Shown here: positions 44,001 through 52,128 of the stretch, piece by piece
Layout: every line of letters begins with the position of its first letter
Position numbering within the stretch: position 1 is the stretch's first letter
Assembly: GCA_035940955.1 (NCBI GenBank)
Contig: DASZEJ010000063.1
Span: 17,682-81,681, forward strand
Origin: CADCVT01 sp035940955
GTDB lineage: Bacteria; Actinomycetota; Thermoleophilia; Solirubrobacterales; Solirubrobacteraceae
DNA: 64,000 nucleotides
Direction: 5' to 3'
Translations under genes and position numbers: made by a program
Notes under the pieces: model-generated
The model's database searches: none
Seen by the model: only the letters and a program-made list of their open reading frames with translations
Told to the model about the DNA's origin: nothing

Positions 44001-47000
44001 CGGCCGGGTGGAAGGTGAAGTCGCCGTCGGACTCGATCGTCACGTCGCCGCCGTCGCTCGTGGGGAACGTGCCCGGCGTGACGGTGAGCGAGCCGGCGTC
44101 CGCGACGTCGGCGTCGGTGTCGCCGTCGAGGATGTCGCCGCTGATCGACTTCTTCGGGTGCGTGACGGAGGGCGCGCCGTCGTCGGCGTCGTTCGCCACG
44201 AGCGCCGTGTTGCCGATCGCGCTCTTCGCGGCGTCGAACGTCTCGTCGTCGGCGACCGGTGCGTCGTTGACCGGGTTGACGGTGATCGCGACGTTGTCGG
44301 TGTCGCTGAGCGTGCCGCCGGTGCCCGTGTTGCCCTGGTCGCTCGTCGTGAGCGAGAGCTGGGCCGAGCCGAAGTAGTTCTGGTCGCCGCGGAAGACCAG
44401 GCCGGTGAGCGCGGTGTTGACCTCGGCGACCGTGCCGTCGAACGTCATCGTCGCGTCGCTCGTGCCGTCGCCGGCGGTGAACGTGAGGCCGGTCGTGCCG
44501 CCGAGCGTGACCACGCCGTTCGTGCCCGCCAGCGTGACCCGGACATCGTTCGATCCGGCGTCCACGTCGGCGACCGACAGCCCGTTGCCGTTGCCGCCCG
44601 AGAAGACGAGGTTCGTGTCCTCGTCGACCGACTGGGCGCCCGGCACCGTGTTGACCGGCGCGTCGTTGACCGCCGTGATCGACAGGGCGACGTTGTCCGT
44701 GTCGGTCTGCGCCCCCGGAGGACCGGTGTTGCCGAGGTCGTTCGAGGTGATCGTCAGCGTCTCGGAGCCCGTGTCGTTCGCCGCAGGCGCGTACGTCAGC
44801 GTCTGCAGCGCCGCGTTGGTCTCCGCGAGCGTGCCCTCGAAGGTCATCGTCGCATCGCCGGTGCCGGTGCCGGCGCAGGCGCCGCACGAGAAGTCCAGGC
44901 CGGTCGTGTCGATCGACAGCGTGCCGGTGGTCACGGTGAGCGTCGTGCGCACGTCGGCGCCGCCCGCGTCGGAGTCGCTGACCGAGATCGCGTTGCCGTT
45001 GCCGGTCGAGAACGCGAGCGTCGTGTCCTCGTCGAACGTCTGCGTGCCCGGGACGGTGTTCTCCGGCGGCGAGTTCGACGGGTTGATCTCGATCGCGATC
45101 GAGTCCGAGTCGGTGAGGCTGCCGCCGCTGCCGGTGTTGCCCTGGTCGTCGACGGTCGCGCTGAGCGTGTCGTCGACGTCGTAGTTGGCGTCGGGCGCGT
45201 ACACCAGGCCGTCGAGCGCGGTGTTGACGTCCGCGACCGTGCCGGTGAACTTGAGCGTGCCGGAGCCGTCGCTGGTCGAGTCGACGAACGTGATGCCGCT
45301 CGTGCCGCCCAGCGTCAGCGTGCCGTGGGCGACGCCGAGCGTCATCTTCACGCCGCTCGCGCCAGCGTCGGCGTCGGCGACCGAGATGCCGTTGGAGTTC
45401 GCGGTCGAGAACGTCAGGGACTGGTTCTCGTCCACGTCGACCGCCGTGTCGGCGAGCGTCAGCGAGGGGCCGTCGTTGACGGCGGACACGGTCAGGTTGA
45501 CGACGTCGGTGTCGGTCTTCGCGCCGCCGGAGCCGTTGTGGCCGAGGTCGTCGGTGACCACGGTGATCGTCGCCGAGCCGCTGTAGTCGCCGTCCGGGGC
45601 GTACACGAGCCCGTCGAGGGCGCTCGTGACCTCGGCGGCGGTGCCGGTCAGCGTCAGGGTGCCGGTGCCGTCGCCGGTGACCGAGGTCAGCCCGGCGGTC
45701 GAGCCCGCCGTGAGCGTGCCGTGCGTGGCGGTCAGCTCGGTCTCGACGTCGTCGGCGCCGGAGTCCGGGTCGCTGACCGAGATCGCGTTGGAGCCGCCGG
45801 TCGAGAACGTGCGCGTCGTGTCCTCGTCGAAGGTCTGGGTGCCGGGAACCGAGTTGACCGGCGCGGAGTTGGCCTCCTGCACGTCGAAGGTGACCGAGTC
45901 CGAGTCGGTCAGCGCGCCGCCGCTGCCGGAGTGGCCGTCGTCGTCGACCGACGCGCTCAGCGTGTCGGCGCCGAAGTAGTCGGCGGCCGGCTCGTACGTG
46001 AGGTTCGTCATCGCCGCGTTGACCTCGGCGAGCGTGCCCGCGAAGGTCATCGCGCCCGTGCCGTCCGCGCCGCTGGTGAACGAGAGGCCGGTCGTGGTGG
46101 CCAGCGTGATCGTGCCGTGGTCGACGTCGAGCGTGACCACCACGTCGTCGCTGCCGGCGTCCACGTCGGCGACCGACAGGGTCAGCTGCGTCGAGTCGTT
46201 CTCGGCGACGGCGTGCGGGCTGGCGGGCACGGTGAGCGCCGGGGCGTCGTTGACGGCGTCGACCGTGATCCCCAGGTCGTCGCTGTCGGTCAGCGTGCCG
46301 CCCGAGCCGGTGTTCCCCTGGTCGCTCGTCACGACCGAGAGCGTCGAGCCGCCGTCGAAGTCGGCGTCCGGCGTGAAGGTCAGGCCGTCGATGGCGGCGT
46401 CGATCGCCGCGACCGTGCCGGTGAAGCTCATCGTCGCGTCGGCGGTGCCGTCGCCGGTCGTGAACGTGAGGCCGGTCGTCGAGGGCAGCGTCAGCGTGCC
46501 GTGGGTGACGCTCAGCGACAGCGCCTCGGCGGCGCCCTCGTGGTCGACGTCGCCGATCGAGATCCGGTTGAGGTTGCCGGTGGACAGCGTGAGCGTCCCG
46601 TCCTCGGCGACGCTCTGGTCGGCGGGCAGGGTGTTGACCGGCGCGTCGTTGACCGCGTCGACCGTGATCGCGACCGTGTCGGTGTCGGTCTGCGCGCCGC
46701 CCGCGCCGTTGTGGCCGAGGTCGTCGGTGGTGACCGTCAGCACGTCGGCGCCGTTGAAGTCCTGCGCGCCGGCGTAGGTCATGCCGGCGAGCGCGGCGTT
46801 CACGGCCGCCAGCGTGCCCTTGAAGGTCATCGTCTTGTCCGACGTCCCGTCGCCGTCGGTGAACGTCAGGCCGGTCGTCCCGCTCAGCGAGAGGACGCCC
46901 TCGGTCACGCCGAGGGCGACCTCGACGTCGTCGGTGCCCGCGTCGGCGTCGGCGACCGAGATCAGGTTGCTGTTCGCGAGCGAGAACGTCTTCGTCGCGT

Positions 47001-50000
47001 CCTCGTCCACGCTCTGGGCGCCCGGCACCGTGTTGACCGGCGCGATGTTCAGCGCGTCCACGTCGATGGCGACCGTGTCGGTGTCGGTCAGCGCGCCGTC
47101 GTCGCTCGTGACGGTCAGCGTGTCGGCGCCGTTGTAGCCGGTCGTCGGCGTGTAGGTCACGCCGTCGAGCGCGGCGTTCAGCGCGGACTGGGCACCGCTG
47201 AAGACCATCGTGGCGTCGCCGGTGCCGTCGCCCGTCGTGAAGGTCAGCCCGGTCGTCGTCGGCAGCGTGAGCGTGCCGTGGTCGACGTCGAGCGTCATCT
47301 CGAGGCTCGTGTCGTCGACGTCGGCGACGCTGACGGTGCCCAGGACGAGCGCGGTGTTCTCGATCGCGCTCTCGGCGCCGGGGACCGTGTTGACCGGCGC
47401 GTCGTTGATCGCGTTCACGCTGATCGCCGTCGTGTCGGTGTCGGTCTGCGCGCCGCCCGAGCCGGTGCTGCCGAGGTCGCTGGTCGTCATCGTCAGCGTG
47501 TCGCCGGCGTCGTAGTCGGCGGCGGGCGCGTACACGAGGCCGTCGAGCGCGTCGGCCAGCTCGGCCTCGGTGCCGCGGAAGGTCATCGTCGCGTCGCCGG
47601 TGCCGTCGCCGGTCGTGAAGGTCAGGCCGGTCGTGCCGTCGAGGTCGAGCGTGCCGTGGTCGACGTCGAGCGTGACCTCGAGGTCGTCGGCCGGGCCGGC
47701 GTCCACGTCGCTCACGCCGGCCGCGTCGGCGGCGGTGAACGTGAAGGTCGCGTCCTCGTTCAGCGCGGCCGTCGAGGGCAGCACGTTGACCGGGGCGTCG
47801 TTGACGGCGGAGACCGTGATCGCCACCGTGTCGGTGTCGGTGAGCGCGCCGCCCGAGCCGGTGTTGCCCAGGTCGGTGGTCGCCACCTGGAGGCTGTCGG
47901 CGCCGTTGAAGTCCGCGTCCGGCGCGTAGTCGACCGCCGCCAGCGCGGCGTTGACCTGCGCGACCGTGCCGTCGACCTGCACCGTGTCGGTGCCGTCGCC
48001 GGTCAGCGTGCCGCCCGTCGCGGCCACGTCGAGCGTGCCGTCGGCGACCGACAGCGTGGTGCGGATCGCGCCCGCGCCGGCGTCCACGTCGGCGACCGAC
48101 AGCGCGGAGGTCAGCGTCAGCGTCGCGTCCTCGGCCACCGACTGCGCGCCGGGCACCGTGTTGACCGGCCCGTCGTTCACCGCGCTCACGGTCAACGCGA
48201 CCGAGTCGCTGTCGGTCAGCGCGCCGCCCGAGCCGGTGTGCCCGAGGTCGCTGACGTCGATCGCGAGGGTGTCGGCGCCGTTGAAGTTCGCGTCGCCGGT
48301 GTAGGTCATGCCGTCGAGGGCGGCGTTGACGGCCGCGACGGTGCCCTCGAACTTCAGCGAGTCGGTGCCGTCGCTCGTGCCGTCGGTGAACGTCAGGCCG
48401 GTCGTGCCGCTCAGCGTGAGCACGCCGTCGGTCGCGCCGAGCACGACCCGGACGGCGTCGCCGCCCGCGTCCACGTCGCTGACCGAGACGAGCGTGCCGC
48501 CCGCGAAGGTCTCGCTGGCGTCCTCGTCCACCGTCTGCGCGCCGGGCACCGAGAGCTGCGGGGCGTCGTTGACGGCGGAGACCGTGATGGCGACCGTGTC
48601 GGTGTCGGTGAGCGCGCCGCCCGAGCCGGTGTTGCCCAGGTCGGTGGTCGCCACCTGGAGGCTGTCGGCGCCGTTGAAGTCCGCGTCCGGCGCGTAGTCG
48701 ACCGCCGCCAACGCGGCGTTGACCTGCGCGACCGTGCCGTCGACCTGCACCGTGTCGGTGCCGTCGCCGGTGAGCGTGCCGCCCGTCGCGGCCACGTCGA
48801 GCGTGCCGTCGTCGACCGAGAGCGTGGTGCGGATCAGGCCCGCGCCGGCGTCCACGTCGGCGACCGACAGCGCGGAGGTCAGCGTCAGCGTCGCGTCCTC
48901 AGCCACCGACTGGGCGCCGGGCACCGTGTTGACCGGCCCGTCGTTGACCGCGCTCACGGTCACCGCGACCGAGTCGCTGTCCGTCAGCGCGCCGCCCGTC
49001 CCGTCGTGGCCGAGGTCATCGACGTCGACCAGCAGGGTGTCGGAGCCGCTGAAGTTCGCGCCGGGGGCGTACGAGAGCCCGCTGAGCGCGGCGTTGACCG
49101 CGGAGACCGTGCCGCTCAGGCTGACCGCGCCGGTGCCGTCGCCGCTGCTCGACGCCAGGCCGGTCGTCCCGCCGAGCGTCAGCGTCCCGTCCACGACGGA
49201 GAGGTCGACGTCGATCGCGTCGGCGCCGGCGTCCGGGTCGGCGACCGTGATCGCGTTGGAGGCCAGCGGGGCGAAGACCAGCGCGGTGTCCTCGTTCGTG
49301 GACTGGGCGCCGGGCACGGACAGGGCCGGGGCGTCGTTGACGGGCTCGACGGTGACGTCGCGCGTCGCCGGGACGCCGGCCTCGTCGCCGTCCTCGGCGC
49401 GGAACTCGATCGTCCGGCTGAGGCCGGGCGCCTGGCTGGTCGTGTCGAACTCGACCGACCGCAGCGCGTCGCGGTACTGCGTCACGGTCGCGACGCCCGA
49501 GAGCGTCAGCAGGCCGTCCGCGTAGCTGCCCGTGATCCCGCTCTGGTTGGTGAACAGCAGCTGGTCGCCGCTCTGCTCGCCGCCGACGATCTCGACGGTC
49601 GCGCCCTCGAGCTGGGTCGAGTCGGGGTCGGAGATCGTCAGGCCGGAGTCGACGACGACGGCGGCGCCGTCCTCGACGAAGGTCGCCAGCGGGCCGCCGG
49701 CCGAGGCCACGACCGCGGCCGCGTCGTTGTCCGGCGTCACCGGGATTGTCACCGTCTGCTCGGCGGTCGCGCCGCGGTTGTCGCTGACCGTGTACGTGAA
49801 CGAGTCGGTGCCGTTGAAGTCCTGCGCGGGCGTGTACGTCAGGTGCGGCGGCGTGCCGCTGAGCGTGCCGTGGTCGGGCAGGTCGGTGACCGTGAAGGTG
49901 AGCGGGTCGCCGTCCGGGTCGGTCGCCGTGAGCGTGATCGCCTTCGGCGTGTCCTCCTGCGTCGGCTGGGCCGCCGTGGTCGGGACCGGCGCGTGGTTGA

Positions 50001-51417
50001 TCGGGCTCGGCGCGCCCGGCGGCGGCGGGGGCGGCGGCATGGGGGTGACGCCCGGCAGCTTGATGAGGTCGATCGGCGCGACGAACGTGCCCGCCGGGCT
50101 CAGCCCGAGCGCCCGCGCGAACATCCACGCCATCATCGACGTGCCGCTCGCGTTCGCCCTCCACTGGCCGATCTCGCCGCCGTTGCCGGCGAAGGCCTCG
50201 AGGCCGCTCAGCAGCGCGTTGGTGAACTCGAGCAGCTGCTCCGGGTTGTCGGGGTTGCCCTGGACGCCGTCCGGCCCGAGCATCTCGGGCAGGAAGGTGA
50301 AGCTCGACTCGTCCGGGCCGCCGGACGAGATCAGGAGGATCGTGTTCGGCTCGTCGATGAGCTGGGCGTTGACCCGGCTGTAGGGCGCGTCGAGGACGAA
50401 CTTGAAGCCGACGTTGCGGTTGCGCTTGGTCAGGCCCTCGAGCGCGTCGCCGGTCAGCAGGTGCCACTCGAGCACGCCGCCCGCGACGCGCATGCCGGCC
50501 ACGATGCCGGCGGCGCCGGTGCGCGGGGCCGCGCCGGCGACGTAGATCAGCAGGTCGCGGCAGCCCGCGTCGATGAGCGCCTGGGCGGCCTCGATCGGCG
50601 TGCGGGCGCCCTTGGTCGTGTAGCGGCGCGAGACGAAGCCGGCGTTCAGCGCCTCCAGCCCCTCCAGGAAGAGGCCGAGGCGGGCGCGCGTCTGGTCGAC
50701 GCGGCCGTAGTCGAAGAAGTCGCCGAGGGTGTCGGACACCCGCAGCGCGCACGAGCGCTCGGCGGCGAGCGCGTCGGCGATCTGCTGGCGGGCGGACGTG
50801 TCACCGGCCGCGCGGGCCCGGGCGCGGCTCTCGGCCCGCGGCACCGGCCACGGCCGGCTGAAGACGCGGAAGCGCTTGGACTCGTAGCCGCTGACGCTGC
50901 GGAAGAACGCCGGCACGCGGCCCCCGACGAGCGGGACCCAGCGCAGCGTCGAGCTGACGCGCACGGTGCCCGTCCGGGCGCCGACGAGCACGACGCGGCC
51001 CGCGTGCTCGAACGCCTGATGCGGCCCGCGGTCCTCGTAGAAGAGCCACGCGCGCTCCGAGCCGACGCGCATGACCGTCGCCGGCCGGCGCAGCTGGACC
51101 CCGGCCCGCTTGACGCGGCGCGCCCGCCGGCGCGCGAAGGCGGTGTCGCCCGAGGCCGCCACGGCCCGGCCGCGCGGACCGGCCTGCGCGAGAACGGTGC
51201 CGGGCGCGAGCGTCCGGCGCAGGCCGAAGACGATGACGGGGGCGTCGGAGCTCTCGGTCCCCAGCGCGGCGAGGGCCTTCTCAGCCGCCGCCTGCCGGTC
51301 GACCGCGTGGGCGGAAGGCGCGATCGCCAGCAGCACGACGACGAGCGCCAGCAGCATCCCCGCCGCTGTGCGCATCCCCCGGAGAGTGTCCAGGGCCGAG
51401 CGTCGTGCTCCGGCCAT
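41011..51417 (-). CDS. Giant secreted adhesin with cadherin-like repeats and beta-helix
   Basis: A 3468-residue secreted protein. The signal peptide is at about 15-38 (MRTAAGMLLALVVVLLAIAP, cleavage after SAHA). Residues 205-415 look like a caspase-fold domain without its catalytic residues (DLLIYVAGAAPRTG where AGHG is expected; FVLDAPYSR where LDACYSG is expected). A polyproline hinge (459-472) follows. Then come one cadherin/Ig-like unit (474-565), one odd unit, and 13 tandem repeats of about 128 aa (693-2384), each ending near VNDAPVNTVPGAQSVAEDAT. A final unit leads into a right-handed beta-helix (about 2520-3430) rich in Gly, Asn and Thr. There is no sortase, LysM or membrane anchor at the C-terminus (ends GGAACAQ). 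Likely cell-surface or matrix adhesion. Two ATGs (51417 and 51375) are possible starts. Confidence 0.9.
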   Translation of the reverse strand: MAGARRSALDTLRGMRTAAGMLLALVVVLLAIAPSAHAVDRQAAAEKALAALGTESSDAPVIVFGLRRTLAPGTVLAQAGPRGRAVAASGDTAFARRRARRVKRAGVQLRRPATVMRVGSERAWLFYEDRGPHQAFEHAGRVVLVGARTGTVRVSSTLRWVPLVGGRVPAFFRSVSGYESKRFRVFSRPWPVPRAESRARARAAGDTSARQQIADALAAERSCALRVSDTLGDFFDYGRVDQTRARLGLFLEGLEALNAGFVSRRYTTKGARTPIEAAQALIDAGCRDLLIYVAGAAPRTGAAGIVAGMRVAGGVLEWHLLTGDALEGLTKRNRNVGFKFVLDAPYSRVNAQLIDEPNTILLISSGGPDESSFTFLPEMLGPDGVQGNPDNPEQLLEFTNALLSGLEAFAGNGGEIGQWRANASGTSMMAWMFARALGLSPAGTFVAPIDLIKLPGVTPMPPPPPPPGAPSPINHAPVPTTAAQPTQEDTPKAITLTATDPDGDPLTFTVTDLPDHGTLSGTPPHLTYTPAQDFNGTDSFTYTVSDNRGATAEQTVTIPVTPDNDAAAVVASAGGPLATFVEDGAAVVVDSGLTISDPDSTQLEGATVEIVGGEQSGDQLLFTNQSGITGSYADGLLTLSGVATVTQYRDALRSVEFDTTSQAPGLSRTIEFRAEDGDEAGVPATRDVTVEPVNDAPALSVPGAQSTNEDTALVFAPLASNAITVADPDAGADAIDVDLSVVDGTLTLGGTTGLASSSGDGTGAVSLSGTVSAVNAALSGLSYAPGANFSGSDTLLVDVDDLGHDGTGGALTDSDSVAVTVSAVNDGPVNTVPGAQSVAEDATLTLTSALSVADVDAGAGLIRTTLSVDDGTLDVAATGGTLTGDGTDTVQVDGTVAQVNAALAAVDYAPDADFNGADSLQVATTDLGNTGSGGALTDTDTVAITVSAVNDAPQLSVPGAQTVDEDASETFAGGTLVSVSDVDAGGDAVRVVLGATDGVLTLSGTTGLTFTDGTSDGTDSLKFEGTVAAVNAALDGMTYTGDANFNGADTLAIDVSDLGHTGSGGALTDSDSVALTVSAVNDGPVNTVPGAQSVAEDATLTLTSALSVADVDAGAGAIRTTLSVADGTLDVAATGGTLTGDGTDTVQVDGTVAQVNAALAAVDYAPDADFNGADSLQVATTDLGNTGSGGALTDTDTVAITVSAVNDAPVNVLPSTAALNEDATFTFTAADAAGVSDVDAGPADDLEVTLDVDHGTLDLDGTTGLTFTTGDGTGDATMTFRGTEAELADALDGLVYAPAADYDAGDTLTMTTSDLGSTGSGGAQTDTDTTAISVNAINDAPVNTVPGAESAIENTALVLGTVSVADVDDTSLEMTLDVDHGTLTLPTTTGLTFTTGDGTGDATMVFSGAQSALNAALDGVTYTPTTGYNGADTLTVTSDDGALTDTDTVAIDVDALNIAPVNTVPGAQSVDEDATKTFSLANSNLISVADADAGTDDVEVALGVTEGVLSLSGTTGLTFTDGDGTSDKTMTFKGTLAAVNAALAGMTYAGAQDFNGADVLTVTTDDLGHNGAGGAQTDTDTVAITVDAVNDAPVNTLPADQSVAEDGTLTLSTGNLNRISIGDVDHEGAAEALSLSVTHGTLTLPSTTGLTFTTGDGTADATMSFTGTVAAIDAAIDGLTFTPDADFDGGSTLSVVTSDQGNTGSGGTLTDSDDLGITVDAVNDAPALTVPASPHAVAENDSTQLTLSVADVDAGSDDVVVTLDVDHGTITLATTTGLSFTSGADGTGAMTFAGTLAEVNAAMTNLTYEPAADYFGADTLSASVDDDGHSGSGGALTDSDSVTFDVQEANSAPVNSVPGTQTFDEDTTRTFSTGGSNAISVSDPDSGADDVETELTATHGTLTAGSTAGLTSVTGDGTGTLTLTGTAAEVTSALDGLVYAPDGDYSGSATITVVTDDLGHNGSGGAKTDTDVVNLTVSAVNDGPSLTLADTAVDVDENQSLTFSTANSNGISVADADAGASGVKMTLGVAHGTLTLGGTSGITFVDSTSDGSGTLKFTGTVADVNTALDGLVYAPDANYDVDDTLSATVDDQGNTGSGGSLTDSDSIAIEINPSNSPPENTVPGTQTFDEDTTLAFSTGNGNAISVSDSDAGGADVRTTLTVTTGTLSIDTTGLDFSCGACAGTGTGDATMTFEGTLAETNAALQTLTYAPAANDTGSETLTITSNDLGNTGPPGAQTDTDNVALSITAVNDAPVNTVPGAQSVDEDTNLVFSGGNGNGLSVADVDAGSNDVRVTLAGTNGVVTLGGTTGLTFTAGDGTSDATMTFDGTVAEVNTALTGLVFRGDQNYFGSAQLSLTTSDQGNTGTGGTLSDTDNVAITVNPVNDAPVADDETFDAAKSAIGNTALVANDADDGAPSVTHPKKSISGDILDGDTDADVADAGSLTVTPGTFPTSDGGDVTIESDGDFTFHPAASSSCSDHEDFFDYTVEDNSALGELTDTGRVTIAIAGCVWYVNNSSLGNSGTSRAPFDTLAQAETASGANHTVFVFDGDDTSVGYGGDGYQMNSGERLIGEHEGLQVDPDQGGALGTDTLHPANAGAHPTLTATAADVISLDDGNEIRGFVLDPSGTGGGIAGGTGDTGGGTIDDVSVVDNGTAGTQPALELDSTTGTFNVSNFVSNSPLGVKLHNTTTPANAVSAVFNPASQISVTATAGPALDVDGTSGVPVALGTSTFDDLTSSGSSTGGVDVTNATGTIGLGDGTGTDLSLTTTSGATPALRLQNAGTVTVDAAGTDNVSATGGPAVDVTATSGPTIDLDDADSTNSAGDGVNLDALGSGTFSAGSGSTIGGAAGIGFDLNGGTGSITFAGALNNGEGSTAEITGRTAGTVTLSGPISEAGDSDVSSGENGGITLSGNTGGSTVVSHATKTFNMGEDNAIAMTSSDGHTLTLSGGTLDVDTTSGNGVSATTSGTLNVTGTGNTIDTGSGRALNVTDTDVGPGAPLTFQRISANGAASGIQLSNTGSNDALTVAGAGGTCTNANTSGCSGGRIQDTTGADSDTSATPNGTGIVLNNTRGVSLTRMHLNDHANYGIRGSNVTNFTFANSVVNGSNGTNVNGDFNESSILFDNPTSGGAGLTGSASFTNSHVQGGLANNVWIKNESGTLNRATFDAMTIGTTNGDGIMVEGIGTSTNNVTVQNSTFTAAAGDLFQMIGSGSGGSDLDFTSNAMSNSHPSIATGGGGVTITGGAGTGGHFDVDITGTNTFRDSHTHALTLQKSAGAGSMNATVTGAQIGLAGTANSGSLEGSGIAFHVQSNGVNPVNATATISNNQIRQYNNYGIDMQAGTGVGGSGNVNLTVTGNTIANPGTNGAIGNIFQGIHLNSGVVASDSYLTCALISGNTASNSGRNGGHDLRVRARQSTTVRLPGYAGGATDTTAVANYLLAQNTAVTASASTPDPGSGGYVGGAACAQ
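44265..49345 (-). repeat. Thirteen tandem ~390-bp repeats coding cadherin-like domains
   Basis: In-frame tandem repeats inside the adhesin gene. Each unit codes a stretch with NDAPVNTVPGAQS, a DVDAG calcium-type motif, a GADTL strand and TDTDTVAITV. Most copies have diverged, but two units at about 47822-48240 and 48590-49000 are nearly identical at DNA level, with an offset of exactly 768 bp (two units). This shows a recent two-unit duplication. Confidence 0.85.
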
Positions 51418-51520
51418 CGAAGCGACCGTACGCCCGTCCGCGGAAGGAAGGCAAGGGTGGTCCCCGCAGTCAAACGAAACTGGACGGATGTATGAGGGCG
51501 TGATGGAGCCGATGGCCTTT

Positions 51521-51548
51521 GTATCGGCATCCGCGCTCTTTGGATTTA
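51521..51548 (-). promoter_or_regulatory. Sigma-28-like promoter upstream of the adhesin gene
   Basis: Read on the minus strand: TAAA (51548-51545), 16 bp, GCCGATAC (51528-51521). The FliA/SigD consensus is TAAA-N15-GCCGATAA, so the match differs in one spacer base and one box base. It sits in an unusually AT-rich stretch about 105 bp before the adhesin ATG. A sigma-28-type factor is encoded at 26873-27676. Confidence 0.45.
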
Positions 51549-51619
51549 CATGTCTTCACTAAAGACTTTCCGAGTGTGTGCTGCCGGCCGCTCGGACGCG
51601 GCCTTTCGAGGCACCGGGG

Positions 51620-51656
51620 CGCGACCCTGAGGCTCGACGCGAGGGTCAGGGTCGCG
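51620..51656 (+). promoter_or_regulatory. Long hairpin upstream of the thioesterase gene
   Basis: CGCGACCCTGA (51620-51630) and TCAGGGTCGCG (51646-51656) pair perfectly. Inside the 15-nt loop, CTCG (51633-51636) and CGAG (51640-51643) pair again. It lies 47 bp before the thioesterase GTG in the 285-bp gap shared with the adhesin promoter. No T-run follows. It could be an attenuator or an operator; no gene ends nearby that would need it as terminator. Confidence 0.5.
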
Positions 51657-51688
51657 AGTCCCGCGCGACGGCGCCGGCGCGCGCCGTC

Positions 51689-51694
51689 TACGGT
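51689..51694 (+). promoter_or_regulatory. Leaderless-type -10 box of the thioesterase gene
   Basis: TACGGT, 8 nt before the GTG at 51703. If it is used, the hairpin at 51620-51656 lies upstream of the transcript and would act on DNA, not RNA. Confidence 0.4.
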
Positions 51695-51702
51695 TCGCGC
51701 GC

Positions 51703-52128
51703 GTGACGACGGCCCGCAGCGACTACCCGCACCGCCTGGCGATCCCGACGCGGTGGAAGGACAACGACGTCTACGGGCACGTCAACAACGTCGAGTACTA
51801 CTCCTACTTCGACACCGTCATCAACACGTGGCTCATCCGCGAGGGCGGCCTCGACATCCACGCCGGGGCGGTGATCGGCGTCTGCGCGGAGTCGCACTGC
51901 ACGTTCCACGGTCCGCTCGCGTTCCCCGAGACGGTCGACGCGGGGCTGCGGGTCGGCAAGCTCGGGCGGTCGAGCGTGCGCTACGAGATCGGGCTGTTCG
52001 GCGAGGGGCGCGACGAGGCGGCGGCGACCGGGTGGTTCGTGCACGTGTTCGTCGACCGCGCGACGCGCCGGCCGGTCGGCGAGCTGCCGGAGCGTCTGCG
52101 CGGCGCGCTGGAGCGGCTGCGGCCATGA
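51703..52128 (+). CDS. Acyl-CoA thioesterase, hotdog fold (4HBT/YbgC type)
   Basis: Protein of 141 aa. The hotdog signature TRWKDNDVYGHVNNVEYYSY contains the catalytic Asp and the HVNN loop; the strand ESHCTFHGPLAFPETVDAGL and the ending THRP-like ATRRPVGELPERL complete the fold. It hydrolyses short or medium acyl-CoA; the exact chain is unknown. GTG start. It overlaps the iron alcohol dehydrogenase gene by ATGA. Confidence 0.88.
   Translation: MTTARSDYPHRLAIPTRWKDNDVYGHVNNVEYYSYFDTVINTWLIREGGLDIHAGAVIGVCAESHCTFHGPLAFPETVDAGLRVGKLGRSSVRYEIGLFGEGRDEAAATGWFVHVFVDRATRRPVGELPERLRGALERLRP

Noticed and set aside
41194..51495. A plus-strand open frame of more than 3400 codons across the adhesin gene
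   Set aside because: It is the antisense shadow of the repetitive, GC-rich adhesin frame. It has no start context, no recognisable domain and low-complexity Arg/Val/Asp-rich content, while the minus-strand frame has a signal peptide and clear repeats.
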